A DNA stretch of 64,000 nucleotides from Terriglobia bacterium. GTDB lineage: Bacteria; Acidobacteriota; Terriglobia; Terriglobales; Acidobacteriaceae. Of this stretch, positions 48,910 to 57,669 are shown piece by piece. The DNA lies in assembly GCA_020073565.1 (NCBI GenBank), contig JAIQEY010000033.1:1-64000 (forward strand), written 5' to 3'. The notes beneath the pieces are model-generated. The model was not told the DNA's origin and made no database searches. It worked only from the letters and a program-made list of their open reading frames with translations. Within the stretch, counting starts at the first letter, position 1. Every line of letters begins with the position of its first letter. Position numbers and translations under genes: made by a program.

Positions 48910-50400
48910 ATGATCCGACCCGACTTCAAAGAGTTCTCGATCCTGGCGCGCACCGCCACCCTGGTGCCGGTGGTCAAGTCGATTTCTGCCGATCTGCTCA
49001 CACCGGTCTCCGCGTTTCTCGCCATCGCCGCCGGTGAACCCGACGCGTTTCTGCTGGAGTCGGTCGAGGGCGGAGAGAGAATCGGACGCTACACATTCCT
49101 CGGCGTCCGGCCGTTCCTGCGGCTGGAGTCGCGCGGATCCGAGATCAAGATCGAACGTGGACGGAAAGTCGAGCGGCGCACGGGAGACGTCTTCCAGGTC
49201 ATGAAGGAGCTGCTGCGCCGGCACCGCCCCGCAACCATGGAAGGTCTGCCACCCTTCACCGCGGGCGCAGTTGGATACTGCGCATACGATATTGTGCGAC
49301 GCCTGGAGAAGATCGGGGAGCACGCGGTGGACGACCTCGACGTCCCCGACTGCGTGCTGATGTTCTTCGACCGCGTGCTGGTCTTCGATCACCTGCACCA
49401 CCAGATCCACATTGTTGCTTCGGCCGATGTGAGCGCAGGCGCCGCGCGCACAGTCTTCGAGCGAGCCGTCGCTGACATCGCCCGCATTGAAAAAAAGCTG
49501 GCCGCCGGATGGAAGCCGGCCTACTGGCGTAAAGCGCGGGCGAAATCGAAGCTCTCCGTCCGTGCGCGCACCCCCAAGGCGAAGTATCTCGACAGTGTGC
49601 GGCAGGCCAAGGAATACATCGCTGCCGGCGACATTTTCCAGGTCGTGCTTTCGCAGCGCTGGGACTTCGAGCCCGGCGTTGACCCGTTCGATTTGTACCG
49701 CGCCCTGCGCACGGTGAATCCGTCGCCCTACCTGTATTTCTTGCGCTTCGGCGATGGGAAACAATCCGGAGGCATGCACGTGCTCGGATCATCTCCGGAG
49801 ATGTTGGTCCGGGTCAGTGGGCGCAAGCTCGAATACCGTCCGATTGCCGGCACCAATCCGCGCGGAAAGGATGAAGCTGCAGACGCTGCGCTCGAAAAGA
49901 AGATGCGCGAGGACGAAAAAGAGTGCGCCGAACACGTAATGCTCGTCGATCTCGGACGCAACGACCTGGGCCGCGTCAGCGAGTACGGGTCGGTGAAAGT
50001 CCGTGACTTGATGTTTGTCGAGCGCTATTCGCACGTGATGCATTTGGTATCGGCGCTCGAGGGGCGGCTGCGTCCAGAACTCGATGCCATCGATGCCTTC
50101 GCTGCCTGCTTTCCCGCCGGCACGCTCAGTGGCGCGCCCAAGGTTCGCGCGATGCAGATCATCGAAGAACTAGAACCAGCGCGTCGCGGCGTGTACGGCG
50201 GCTCGGTGCTTTACGCCGACTTCGCTGGCAATCTCGACTCCTGTATCGCGATTCGGACCTTGCTGATGAAAGGCAAGAAAGCGTATCTGCAAGCAGGGGG
50301 CGGCATCGTTGCCGATTCCGATCCGCAAAGAGAGTTCGAGGAAACTGAAAACAAGTCCCGGGCAGTGCTGAGAGCAGTAGAGATGGCACGGGAACGGTAG
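48910..50400 (+). CDS. trpE: Anthranilate synthase component I
   Basis: GDIFQVVLSQRW, ERYSHVMHLVSALEGRL, AACFPAGTLSGAPKVRAM. Confidence 0.94.
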   Translation: MIRPDFKEFSILARTATLVPVVKSISADLLTPVSAFLAIAAGEPDAFLLESVEGGERIGRYTFLGVRPFLRLESRGSEIKIERGRKVERRTGDVFQVMKELLRRHRPATMEGLPPFTAGAVGYCAYDIVRRLEKIGEHAVDDLDVPDCVLMFFDRVLVFDHLHHQIHIVASADVSAGAARTVFERAVADIARIEKKLAAGWKPAYWRKARAKSKLSVRARTPKAKYLDSVRQAKEYIAAGDIFQVVLSQRWDFEPGVDPFDLYRALRTVNPSPYLYFLRFGDGKQSGGMHVLGSSPEMLVRVSGRKLEYRPIAGTNPRGKDEAADAALEKKMREDEKECAEHVMLVDLGRNDLGRVSEYGSVKVRDLMFVERYSHVMHLVSALEGRLRPELDAIDAFAACFPAGTLSGAPKVRAMQIIEELEPARRGVYGGSVLYADFAGNLDSCIAIRTLLMKGKKAYLQAGGGIVADSDPQREFEETENKSRAVLRAVEMARER

Positions 50401-50415
50401 AGACGAGCGGACCCG

Positions 50416-51690
50416 CTATGGCGTCCCTTCGTACAACGGCCAGAGCTGATCGGCCGTGACGCGATAGATGCTGTACGCGCTGCCTGTGTCCGAGGTCCGT
50501 CGAAAAAGCAGTTCGCCGCGCCCGTCTCCGTCCGCGTCGACGGCATCGATCAACTCCATCCTGGGTTCGACATCGAGATGCCGCGAGTTGGTCTCCGAGA
50601 AAAACAGCCTGCGCAACTCGCCTTCGAGGCTGGTGCGAGCAACCAGCGTGATCTCCTCCGGCTCAAGGACATCTCCGGACACACGAGTCTTGGCAGACAG
50701 CACCAGCACCGGCTCGTTCGAATTCGAAAGATCAAAGATGCGCAGCCGCACGTCGTCAAATGCCGGCTTGGATGGCTTGGCGGCCGCTGGAACTCTGTGC
50801 TTCGCCGCCGCGCTCGCGGGCGCTTCGGTCTTCGCCTTCGCACGCAGTTCCGAAGCCGCCAGGTCCAGCATCTTCGCGCGATACGAAGCCTCCTCTTGCG
50901 GTTTCAACTCATACGTATAGGGTCGAGGATCCGGACCGCCCGCATCGGAGATAGCCGGAATGAACTGAATCGCAGGCTCTGCCGTGGTTGTCGCGGCTTT
51001 GCCCTTGGTCGCGAATTCGTCCTCCTCGAATGTCTTCATGGCCTCCCGTCGCGCATTCGGATCGGGCTTCCCCCGCCGCAGGAGCGGCCGATTCGGATCG
51101 TCGATCGACTGCGGCTCGGGAGGCGCCTTCGCGACAGGCGGAGCAGGAGGAGAGGCTGGCACGCTCGGAACCCGAGGAGCAGGAGGCGCGGGCGTCGCCG
51201 GCTTGTCGCTTCCGCGATGGAGTTTGGGCGGCGCATCCGTGTCTTCGATCACCGGAGTCTCATACTTCTTGCTCGTCTCGGGTGGCTTGGCACCGGCGGG
51301 AAGCCACGTGCCCTCCGCGATCCAATTGTGGTTGAGCTGTCCGGGCTGCGTGATCGTAAAGATGCCTTGCGATACACCGGTGCGGAAGCCTTCATACACC
51401 ACGCCGAAATCGAGCGCCATGGGAACGGGCTTCCCTTTGTAGGAACCCGCGTCGTAGAACTTGCCGTCAACCATGATGGCGATCGGCGTAAGACGGACTT
51501 TACCCTTCGGCGAAAGCAGCACCAGCCCAATCGCGCGCGGCCCTTTCGAAGCCGGCGCCCTGCGCCCGTACTGCGCGATGGTGCCCTGCGCGAAAATCCA
51601 CGTCCACGCGCCCCACGTGCAACCGAGGAGCGTGACGGCGGCCAGGGTGTTGCGATATAAGGAGGAACGGCGAGGAGAAGAAGATCCCAT
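50416..51690 (-). CDS. Hypothetical protein with N-terminal TM segment and Pro-rich linker
   Basis: MGSSSPRRSSLYRNTLAAVTLLGCTWGAWTWIFAQG; long intact ORF; no firm family. Confidence 0.7.
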   Translation of the reverse strand: MGSSSPRRSSLYRNTLAAVTLLGCTWGAWTWIFAQGTIAQYGRRAPASKGPRAIGLVLLSPKGKVRLTPIAIMVDGKFYDAGSYKGKPVPMALDFGVVYEGFRTGVSQGIFTITQPGQLNHNWIAEGTWLPAGAKPPETSKKYETPVIEDTDAPPKLHRGSDKPATPAPPAPRVPSVPASPPAPPVAKAPPEPQSIDDPNRPLLRRGKPDPNARREAMKTFEEDEFATKGKAATTTAEPAIQFIPAISDAGGPDPRPYTYELKPQEEASYRAKMLDLAASELRAKAKTEAPASAAAKHRVPAAAKPSKPAFDDVRLRIFDLSNSNEPVLVLSAKTRVSGDVLEPEEITLVARTSLEGELRRLFFSETNSRHLDVEPRMELIDAVDADGDGRGELLFRRTSDTGSAYSIYRVTADQLWPLYEGTP

Positions 51691-52147
51691 GCAAGTCAAT
51701 GATAAAGCCCCCGACTTCACAACGGTGGATGAGAATGGAAAAGAAGTTTCGCTGAAGGACTTCCGCGGCAAAACGGTGGTCCTGTTTTTCTACCCCAAGG
51801 CCGACACACCCGGCTGAACCAAAGAAGCGTGCGGGTTCCGCGACGCATACAAGCAGATTCAGAAGACCGGCGCGGTCGTGCTCGGCATCTCCGCCGACGC
51901 CTCGGAGAAACAGAAGAAGTTCCAGGACAAGTACGACCTGCCCTACACCCTGCTCGCCGATACCGACAAGAAAATCTGCAATGTCTTCGGCGTGATCAAA
52001 GACAAAAACATGTACGGCAAAATTTTTAAAGGAATCGCCCGCACTACGTTCGTGATCGGTCCCGACGCGAAGATCAAGCACATCTTCAACAACGTAAAAG
52101 CCGAAGGGCACGCGGAGGAGGTGCTCGCGTACTTGAAGGGCGAGTGA
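51689..52147 (+). CDS. bcp: BCP/PrxQ-type peroxiredoxin, probable selenoprotein (Sec encoded by in-frame TGA at 51815-51817)
   Basis: MQVNDKAPDFTTVDENGKEVSLKDFRGKTVVLFFYPKADTPG-U-TKEACGFRDAYKQIQKTGAVVLGISADASEKQKKFQDKYDLPYTLLADTDKKICNVFG...YLKGE; 459 nt in frame, only internal stop is TGA at the peroxidatic position. Confidence 0.92.
51815..51846 (+). promoter_or_regulatory. Putative bacterial SECIS element
   Basis: TGA, then GCGTGCGG-GTT-CCGC(G)ACGC: 8 bp with one bulged G, loop GTT, 17 nt between TGA and loop. Confidence 0.75.
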
Positions 52148-52149
52148 AT

Positions 52150-52238
52150 GAGCAAGTTAGATTGCAGAAGTGTATCTGGTCGCGATGGAGCGAACCAGGT
52201 TTCACTTCTGCAATCTGACTTCTGACTTCTGCAATTTG
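52150..52238. repeat. Nested inverted repeat (AGATTGCAGAAGTG/CACTTCTGCAATCT) between convergent genes
   Basis: 14-bp perfect arms plus inner CTGGT(T)CGC/GCGAACCAG arms. Confidence 0.8.
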
Positions 52239-52239
52239 G

Positions 52240-52794
52240 CTAGTGTGTTTTCGCCTTACTCGCGGCCGTGGTCGTGAACGTCACGACCTTCTCCGCGGGA
52301 ATCACCGCTTCTTCTTTGCCGGTCGCAGCCGCCACACCGGTTCCGGCGCCCGCTCCGGCCACGGTCCCGATGGCCGCACCCTTGCCGCCACCCGCCAGCG
52401 CGCCGATAATCGCTCCGGCCGCCGCGCCGCCGCCGATTTTGGTGGCATTACTTTTTGTGTGACTCTTGCCTTCTACATGATACGAGGTGGTCGCAACCGT
52501 GGTGGATGCCACTGAGGTCAGGCGGATCGACAACTGGCCGGGCGCATGCAGGCGTCCACTGGACTTGGCGAGCGTCACCTTGCCGTGCACCGGGCTGCCG
52601 GCCTTGGCAACCGTCTTCCCGCCCACGACAACGTCTTTTGCAAGAGTGCCTTCGAAGCTCTGCCCAACCTTGGCCGTGCCCGAACTGATCTCAGATCCCA
52701 TGCGAACCGTCAGATGAGTTCCGGCAGGAATCTGCCCGAGGGCAAGAGCGGTTGCCAGTAATACGGTGACGATCGGTAAAATTCTGCGTAGCAT
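52240..52794 (-). CDS. Secreted protein with glycine-zipper region
   Basis: Signal peptide; GGGAAAGAIIGALAGGGKGAAIGTVAGAGAGTG. Confidence 0.75.
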   Translation of the reverse strand: MLRRILPIVTVLLATALALGQIPAGTHLTVRMGSEISSGTAKVGQSFEGTLAKDVVVGGKTVAKAGSPVHGKVTLAKSSGRLHAPGQLSIRLTSVASTTVATTSYHVEGKSHTKSNATKIGGGAAAGAIIGALAGGGKGAAIGTVAGAGAGTGVAAATGKEEAVIPAEKVVTFTTTAASKAKTH

Positions 52795-52896
52795 GATATG
52801 CCTCCTGAGTGCAGGTTCCGCCGCTTCTGTCTTAGCAGCGTCGCTGGAGTGCCTGCTATCGATGGCAGCAATTGTAGACCACGCTTGCCGGTGTGC

Positions 52897-53535
52897 ATGA
52901 TTACGTTAGACCAAGCCAGGTTGTTGCAGACGGCCTTCTTCGATCGCGATCCCCGCAGGGTCGCGCGCGCCCTGCTGGGAAAATTGCTGATCCGCAAAAC
53001 GCGGCGTGGAATCCTTGCTGGGCGCGTCGTTGAGACCGAGGCGTATCTCGGCGAAGGAGACGCCGCCGCCCATGCGGTCGCGGGCAAGACGTCACGAAAC
53101 CTCGTCCTGTGGGGTCCGCCCGGCTATGCTTACGTATACTTCATCTACGGCAATCATTTTTGCCTGAACGTTTCCTGCCTTCCGGACGGCGTACCCGGAT
53201 GCGTGCTGTTTCGCGCTCTGGAGCCCGTGGCGGGCATCGAAGAGATGGCCAAGGCGCGCGGCATCGAAGTCCGCAGAAACAGTGCTCTAAGATCGAACAA
53301 TCTGAAGAAGATCTCTTCCGGCCCCGGGCGCATGTCGGAAGCGCTCGGCATCACCCGTGAACGCGACAACGGGAAAAATCTGGTGAGTGCGAAATCCGAC
53401 CTGCAGTTGGTTGACGACGGCTACCGCCTGCGTCGCGTGAGAGTCACTCCACGAATCGGAATCGTGAAGTCAGCCGAGCGGCCGTTGCGCTACTTCATCG
53501 ACGGAAACCCCTTCGTCTCCGGGCGAAGGGCGTAG
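52897..53535 (+). CDS. DNA-3-methyladenine glycosylase (Mpg/AAG family)
   Basis: VETEAYLGEGDAAAHA, YVYFIYGNHFCLNV, GPGRMSEALGI. Confidence 0.94.
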   Translation: MITLDQARLLQTAFFDRDPRRVARALLGKLLIRKTRRGILAGRVVETEAYLGEGDAAAHAVAGKTSRNLVLWGPPGYAYVYFIYGNHFCLNVSCLPDGVPGCVLFRALEPVAGIEEMAKARGIEVRRNSALRSNNLKKISSGPGRMSEALGITRERDNGKNLVSAKSDLQLVDDGYRLRRVRVTPRIGIVKSAERPLRYFIDGNPFVSGRRA

Positions 53536-53566
53536 CCCTTATTCCATCCCCCGCCGGGAAGCGTCA

Positions 53567-54205
53567 TCACTGTTGACATAGGAGGTGACTCAGATGTTGT
53601 TTCACCGCTGGCCACTCCGCCGCCACGATCGAATAGCGGACCGAATCGCGCGCGATGTAGTCAGCGGCCATCCGGTGCGCTCGGAGGATCCCCTCGAACT
53701 TCCCACCGATGCGTTCGAGCGCAGCGCGCGAGCGTTGGTTACGCGTGTCCGTGTGGAAGCAGACTCGTAGCACCTGCCATGCTTCAAAGGCATGCGCCAG
53801 CATGAGTAATTTAGCCTCGGTGTTGGCTGCCGTCCGGATGGCCGAACGGGTCAGCCATGTGTATCCGATCTCGCAGGCGTCGGGCACGTCGCGGCCGTGC
53901 CGCGGGTTGCCCTGGGGCCACGCCCATCGCTCCAGGTTCCAGAAGCGCGTAGGCCCGATGACGACACCGTCATCTACGCGGACGATCGCGAATGGCACCG
54001 CGCTGCCGGCGTCCCGCCAGGCCAGGGCGGTGTCGACATAAGTTCTGGCTGCGACCTTGCCCTGCGGGACCGGACTCCACTGGTAGAGGGTGGGGTCAGT
54101 TGCCGTGGCGGCCACCAAGCCGTCGACATGGCGATGGTCAAGCGGTTCGAGACGAACATGCTGCCCGGACAGCACAAGAGCTTCTGTTCCCATGCTCCCA
54201 GTATG
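53567..54205 (-). CDS. GNAT family N-acetyltransferase
   Basis: VRLEPLDHRHVDGL, IGYTWLTRSAIRTAANTEAKLLMLAHAFEAWQVLRVCFHTDTRNQRSRAALERIGGKFEG. Confidence 0.9.
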   Translation of the reverse strand, partial: HTGSMGTEALVLSGQHVRLEPLDHRHVDGLVAATATDPTLYQWSPVPQGKVAARTYVDTALAWRDAGSAVPFAIVRVDDGVVIGPTRFWNLERWAWPQGNPRHGRDVPDACEIGYTWLTRSAIRTAANTEAKLLMLAHAFEAWQVLRVCFHTDTRNQRSRAALERIGGKFEGILRAHRMAADYIARDSVRYSIVAAEWPAVKQHLSHLLCQQ

Positions 54206-54253
54206 CGATGACGGCTGCTCCGCGGCAACGGACTGCTCGCGGCAAGAATCTCT

Positions 54254-54323
54254 AGCCACAGAGGGCACGGAGGAACACAGGGGGACTTTCTTTCCTCTGT
54301 GACCTCTGTGCCCCCTGTGGTTA
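54254..54323. repeat. Family A inverted repeat (CACAGAG words)
   Basis: AGCCACAGAGGGCACGG... / ...CCTCTGTGCCCCCTGTGGTTA. Confidence 0.88.
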
Positions 54324-54336
54324 AGATGTTTTTCGA

Positions 54337-55182
54337 TCAAGGATTCAACACAGCGTTGTCGATGAGGCGCGTAGTGCCCACGTAGGCAGCGATGGCTGCG
54401 AGTGTCTTTCCTGTGATGAGTTCGATGGGTTCGAGCGTGTCGGGATCGACGAGTTCCAGATAATCCACATGGACTTGCGGTTCCTGTGCGATGACTTCTT
54501 TTGCCGCAGCGATGAGCGTCGCCGCGTTTTTCTCTCCAGCGCGAAACGTCTCTTCAACGCACCGCAAGGAACGCTGCAGCACGAGCGCCCGCTGCCGCTC
54601 TTCCGGATTCAGATACGCGTTACGCGAGCTCATCGCCAAACCGTCCAATTCGCGGACGATCGGGCAAACTACAATCTCGACTGGAAAATTCAGATCACGC
54701 ACGAAGCGGCGGATGACGGCCACTTGCGCCGCGTCTTTTTGTCCGAAGAAGGCAATGTCGGGCTCGATCACGTGAAACAGCTTGGCCACCACCGTGGTCA
54801 CGCCGCGGAAGTGGCCGGGACGCGAGCGGCCGTCGAGTCTGTCGCTCAAGCCTTCGACCATGACCCAAGTGGCCTCACCTTTCGTATACATCTCGTCGAC
54901 GGAAGGGGCGAACAGGATGTCGACGTTCTCTTTCTCAAGCAGCGCGCAATCGCGTTCGAACTGTCGTGGATACCTGGCCAGATCTTCAGTGGGGCCGAAC
55001 TGGGTGGGGTTCACGAAGATGGAGACGGCCACCACGTCGCATTGTGCTTTGGCAGCGCACACCAGCGACAGGTGGCCTTCATGCAGCGCTCCCATGGTGG
55101 GAACCAGTCCCAGCCGTTTGCAACTCGCGCGTGCCTTGCGGCCGGCCGCGCGAGCTTCCGGAATGGTAGCGCATATCTGCAT
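54337..55182 (-). CDS. panC: Pantoate--beta-alanine ligase
   Basis: LVPTMGALHEGHLSLV, FVNPTQFGPTEDLARYPR, MSSRNAYLNPEER. Confidence 0.96.
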   Translation of the reverse strand: MQICATIPEARAAGRKARASCKRLGLVPTMGALHEGHLSLVCAAKAQCDVVAVSIFVNPTQFGPTEDLARYPRQFERDCALLEKENVDILFAPSVDEMYTKGEATWVMVEGLSDRLDGRSRPGHFRGVTTVVAKLFHVIEPDIAFFGQKDAAQVAVIRRFVRDLNFPVEIVVCPIVRELDGLAMSSRNAYLNPEERQRALVLQRSLRCVEETFRAGEKNAATLIAAAKEVIAQEPQVHVDYLELVDPDTLEPIELITGKTLAAIAAYVGTTRLIDNAVLNP

Positions 55183-55236
55183 GACTCGTAGCGACGCGGC
55201 TTCTCGCGTGTCCGGAGACGGGGCAAGCCCACGTCT

Positions 55237-55686
55237 CTATGGCGCCTCGCGGATCTGAACGTCCAATTCTTTGAGAGTTCCCACCAGCAGGGCGCGGTTC
55301 TTGCGCACTTCGGCTTTCGCCTGGTCGGTCGGAATCTTGGGAACGGCTTCGGCGACCAGCACGACGCGGCCGTAGGGCCATGCGCTCGATGGAAGAGAGA
55401 CCAGTTCGGCCGGGATCTCTTCCGGCTTCAGAATGTGGACCTCGCGATTCGACAAATCGACAAGGCCAACCCCATCCTCGCGGACGATAAGATATGGATT
55501 TTTCCATTCGGTCATGTCGTGAAAGCTCGGATACTGCGAGGGGTCGGGCGGGGGAATGGACTCGAGACCGGTCGGTTGCGGCGTTTCCGTGGTGGTTTCC
55601 GTCTGTGGGGCTCTAGAGCAGGCCACCACCGGCCCCAGCAGGATCAAGATGACGATCGTTCGCAAGACGTTCTCTCCGCCCGCCAT
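55237..55686 (-). CDS. Small putative lipoprotein between panB and panC
   Basis: Lipobox-like LLGPVVACS; start codon overlaps panB stop. Confidence 0.7.
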   Translation of the reverse strand: MAGGENVLRTIVILILLGPVVACSRAPQTETTTETPQPTGLESIPPPDPSQYPSFHDMTEWKNPYLIVREDGVGLVDLSNREVHILKPEEIPAELVSLPSSAWPYGRVVLVAEAVPKIPTDQAKAEVRKNRALLVGTLKELDVQIREAP

Positions 55687-56576
55687 TATCGCTGCAGGGC
55701 GTGCTTGCGGTGGAGTACCGTTTCGAGTGCGGCCCGCGTGTCTTTGGGCAAGTGATACGACTCGCTGTCGTTCGGAAACTGATGCGATACCACATCGGCT
55801 TTGAAGGTCAGCACGGCTTGCGTGATCAGCGCAGCGGCGTCTCCGTAGCGCCGCACGAACTTTGCAGGGTGGCCGAACGTCAGGTTAACGAGGTCATGGA
55901 AGACGAGCACCTGGCCATCGCACTCGGGACCAGCGCCGATGCCAATGGTCGGTGTCTCTACTTCCGCCGTGATCATCGCGGCAACTTCGCGCGGTATGCC
56001 TTCGAGATAAATGCAGGCCACGCCGGCGCGGTCGAGCGCAACGGCATCGCGCATGAGCTGCTCGATCGCGTTCAGCGTCTTGCCCTGCACCTTGTAGCCG
56101 CCCATCACGTTGATCGACTGTGGCGTCAGGCCGATGTGCCCGGCAACGGGAATTTCGGCATCGATGACGCGGCGGATCACATCCACGCGCTTCTCGCCGC
56201 CTTCCATCTTGACCGCCTCCGCGCCGCCTTCCTTCACGAAGCGGGCGGCGTTGTGAATCGCTTCTTCGGACGTAGCGTGATAGGAGCCATAGGGCATGTC
56301 GGCGATCAGAAGCGCGTCCTTCGTGCCGCGGCGCACGGCGCGCACGTGGTGCAGCATCTCGTCGACCGTGACCGAGAGCGTGTTCTCGTAGCCGAGCATG
56401 GTCATGGCGAGCGAGTCGCCGACCAGCACGATGTCAATGCCTGCCTCGTCGACCAGGCGCGCGGCAGCGTAGTCGTAGGCTGTCAGACAGGTGATGGGAT
56501 CGCGGTGAAGCTTCTTTTCGCGGATGATTGCGGTGGTGATCTTGCGGCGAGGTTCGCCGATGGGCGTGAGACTCAC
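55686..56576 (-). CDS. panB: 3-methyl-2-oxobutanoate hydroxymethyltransferase
   Basis: TAYDYAAARLVDEAGIDIVLVGDSLAMTMLGYENTL, GHIGLTPQS, GIGAGPECDGQVLVFHD. Confidence 0.96.
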   Translation of the reverse strand: MSLTPIGEPRRKITTAIIREKKLHRDPITCLTAYDYAAARLVDEAGIDIVLVGDSLAMTMLGYENTLSVTVDEMLHHVRAVRRGTKDALLIADMPYGSYHATSEEAIHNAARFVKEGGAEAVKMEGGEKRVDVIRRVIDAEIPVAGHIGLTPQSINVMGGYKVQGKTLNAIEQLMRDAVALDRAGVACIYLEGIPREVAAMITAEVETPTIGIGAGPECDGQVLVFHDLVNLTFGHPAKFVRRYGDAAALITQAVLTFKADVVSHQFPNDSESYHLPKDTRAALETVLHRKHALQR

Positions 56577-56759
56577 AATGTCCTCCAGTGCCCCTCCGCA
56601 ACCGGGCGGATAGAGCCTGTTCGCAGCGTTAGATGCTGTGAGAGGTATTGTAGCTGCAAACGAAAGGCAGTGGCTAGTGGCTAGTGGTCAGTGGTTAGTA
56701 ACCGTCAAGCAAACCATTTGTTTTCAGTGACATCTAAGAAAGACACAAGGGTCGAGCGA

Positions 56760-57536
56760 TCAGTTCGTACTAGGAACTTGAAGCAAACTCTCGGAGACTT
56801 TCGACAGCTTCAGGAATGAAAGAATCGCCAAGGCCGCGAAGGTGACTGTCTGCGCGAGGTGAATCCAGAACCAGGGGTCCGAACCGGTGTCCCAGACGAA
56901 CTTGCGGGCAGCGTCGTGCGGCCACACGCCCACGAAGAACGTCACGTCGCCGATGATGTGAACCGGGAGAGCGGGCAGGGTTGATTTGGTCAGGTACGCG
57001 GTAACGCCAAACACAACACCTACCAGGAAATACACCAACAGCTTGGGCCACACCAGGCCGTGGACCACGTGAGCCGCCGTGAAAAATATCGTTGAGATCA
57101 GGATCGCAGTCGTGCCGGTGAACTCGCGCTCCAGGATGCTCTGGCAGTAACCGCGGAATGCCGCTTCTTCCGTGACGGGGGAAACGAGCGAAGCCATCAC
57201 GATGACCAGGGCCGCCGTCAAGGCAGGATAATTGGAAAAGTCATCCAGAAAGTTCGGCGACATCTTCACGAGTTGGAAGAGCACAATCCACAACCCGGCC
57301 AGCGACACGATCGACAGCACGCCTGCCACCAGGGCCCACGTCAACACTATGCCCGGAACTCGATTGGCTCGCAGATAACTATGGCGAGCCTTTGATGTGC
57401 TGCGGGGCCACCCTTTGCCGCCCAGATATTGCCAGAAGAGCCATAGGACGATCGCCATCACTGGGGCACACCAAGGAATCGCCGGGTTGGTCTTGAGATT
57501 TCCGACGAGCAGGGCGCCCCAGACGCCCTGGCCCAT
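56760..57536 (-). CDS. CPBP family intramembrane metalloprotease
   Basis: PVTEEAAFRGYCQSILE, FTAAHVVHG; polytopic. Confidence 0.85.
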   Translation of the reverse strand: MGQGVWGALLVGNLKTNPAIPWCAPVMAIVLWLFWQYLGGKGWPRSTSKARHSYLRANRVPGIVLTWALVAGVLSIVSLAGLWIVLFQLVKMSPNFLDDFSNYPALTAALVIVMASLVSPVTEEAAFRGYCQSILEREFTGTTAILISTIFFTAAHVVHGLVWPKLLVYFLVGVVFGVTAYLTKSTLPALPVHIIGDVTFFVGVWPHDAARKFVWDTGSDPWFWIHLAQTVTFAALAILSFLKLSKVSESLLQVPSTN

Positions 57537-57669
57537 TATCAGGATGAAGAACGCGAGGGCATCCGGACCACACCACCCCGAGGATCTTATGGGAGAGCGA
57601 GCGAGAGTCGCTCATGCATGCCTCCGTGGACCTGACCTCGAATCGTCGCCCCACGAACCGCGCTAACCC

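Noticed and set aside
51461-51817. Listed ORF 51461-51817 as a separate 118-aa gene
   Set aside because: The true start is ATG 51689. The upstream part is antisense to the neighbouring hypothetical gene, and the ORF end is the Sec TGA, not a genuine stop.
51689-52147. Peroxiredoxin as an ordinary nonsense pseudogene
   Set aside because: Single stop, specifically TGA, exactly at the catalytic Cys, with a SECIS-like hairpin and an intact downstream frame. A TGC-to-TGA sequencing error remains the main alternative and is recorded as a refutation test.
53567-54340. Full 257-aa ORF for the GNAT protein
   Set aside because: The N-terminal LNHRGHRGHRGKKVPLCSSVPSVA segment is translation of the family A repeat; the true start is about 54205 (MGTEAL).
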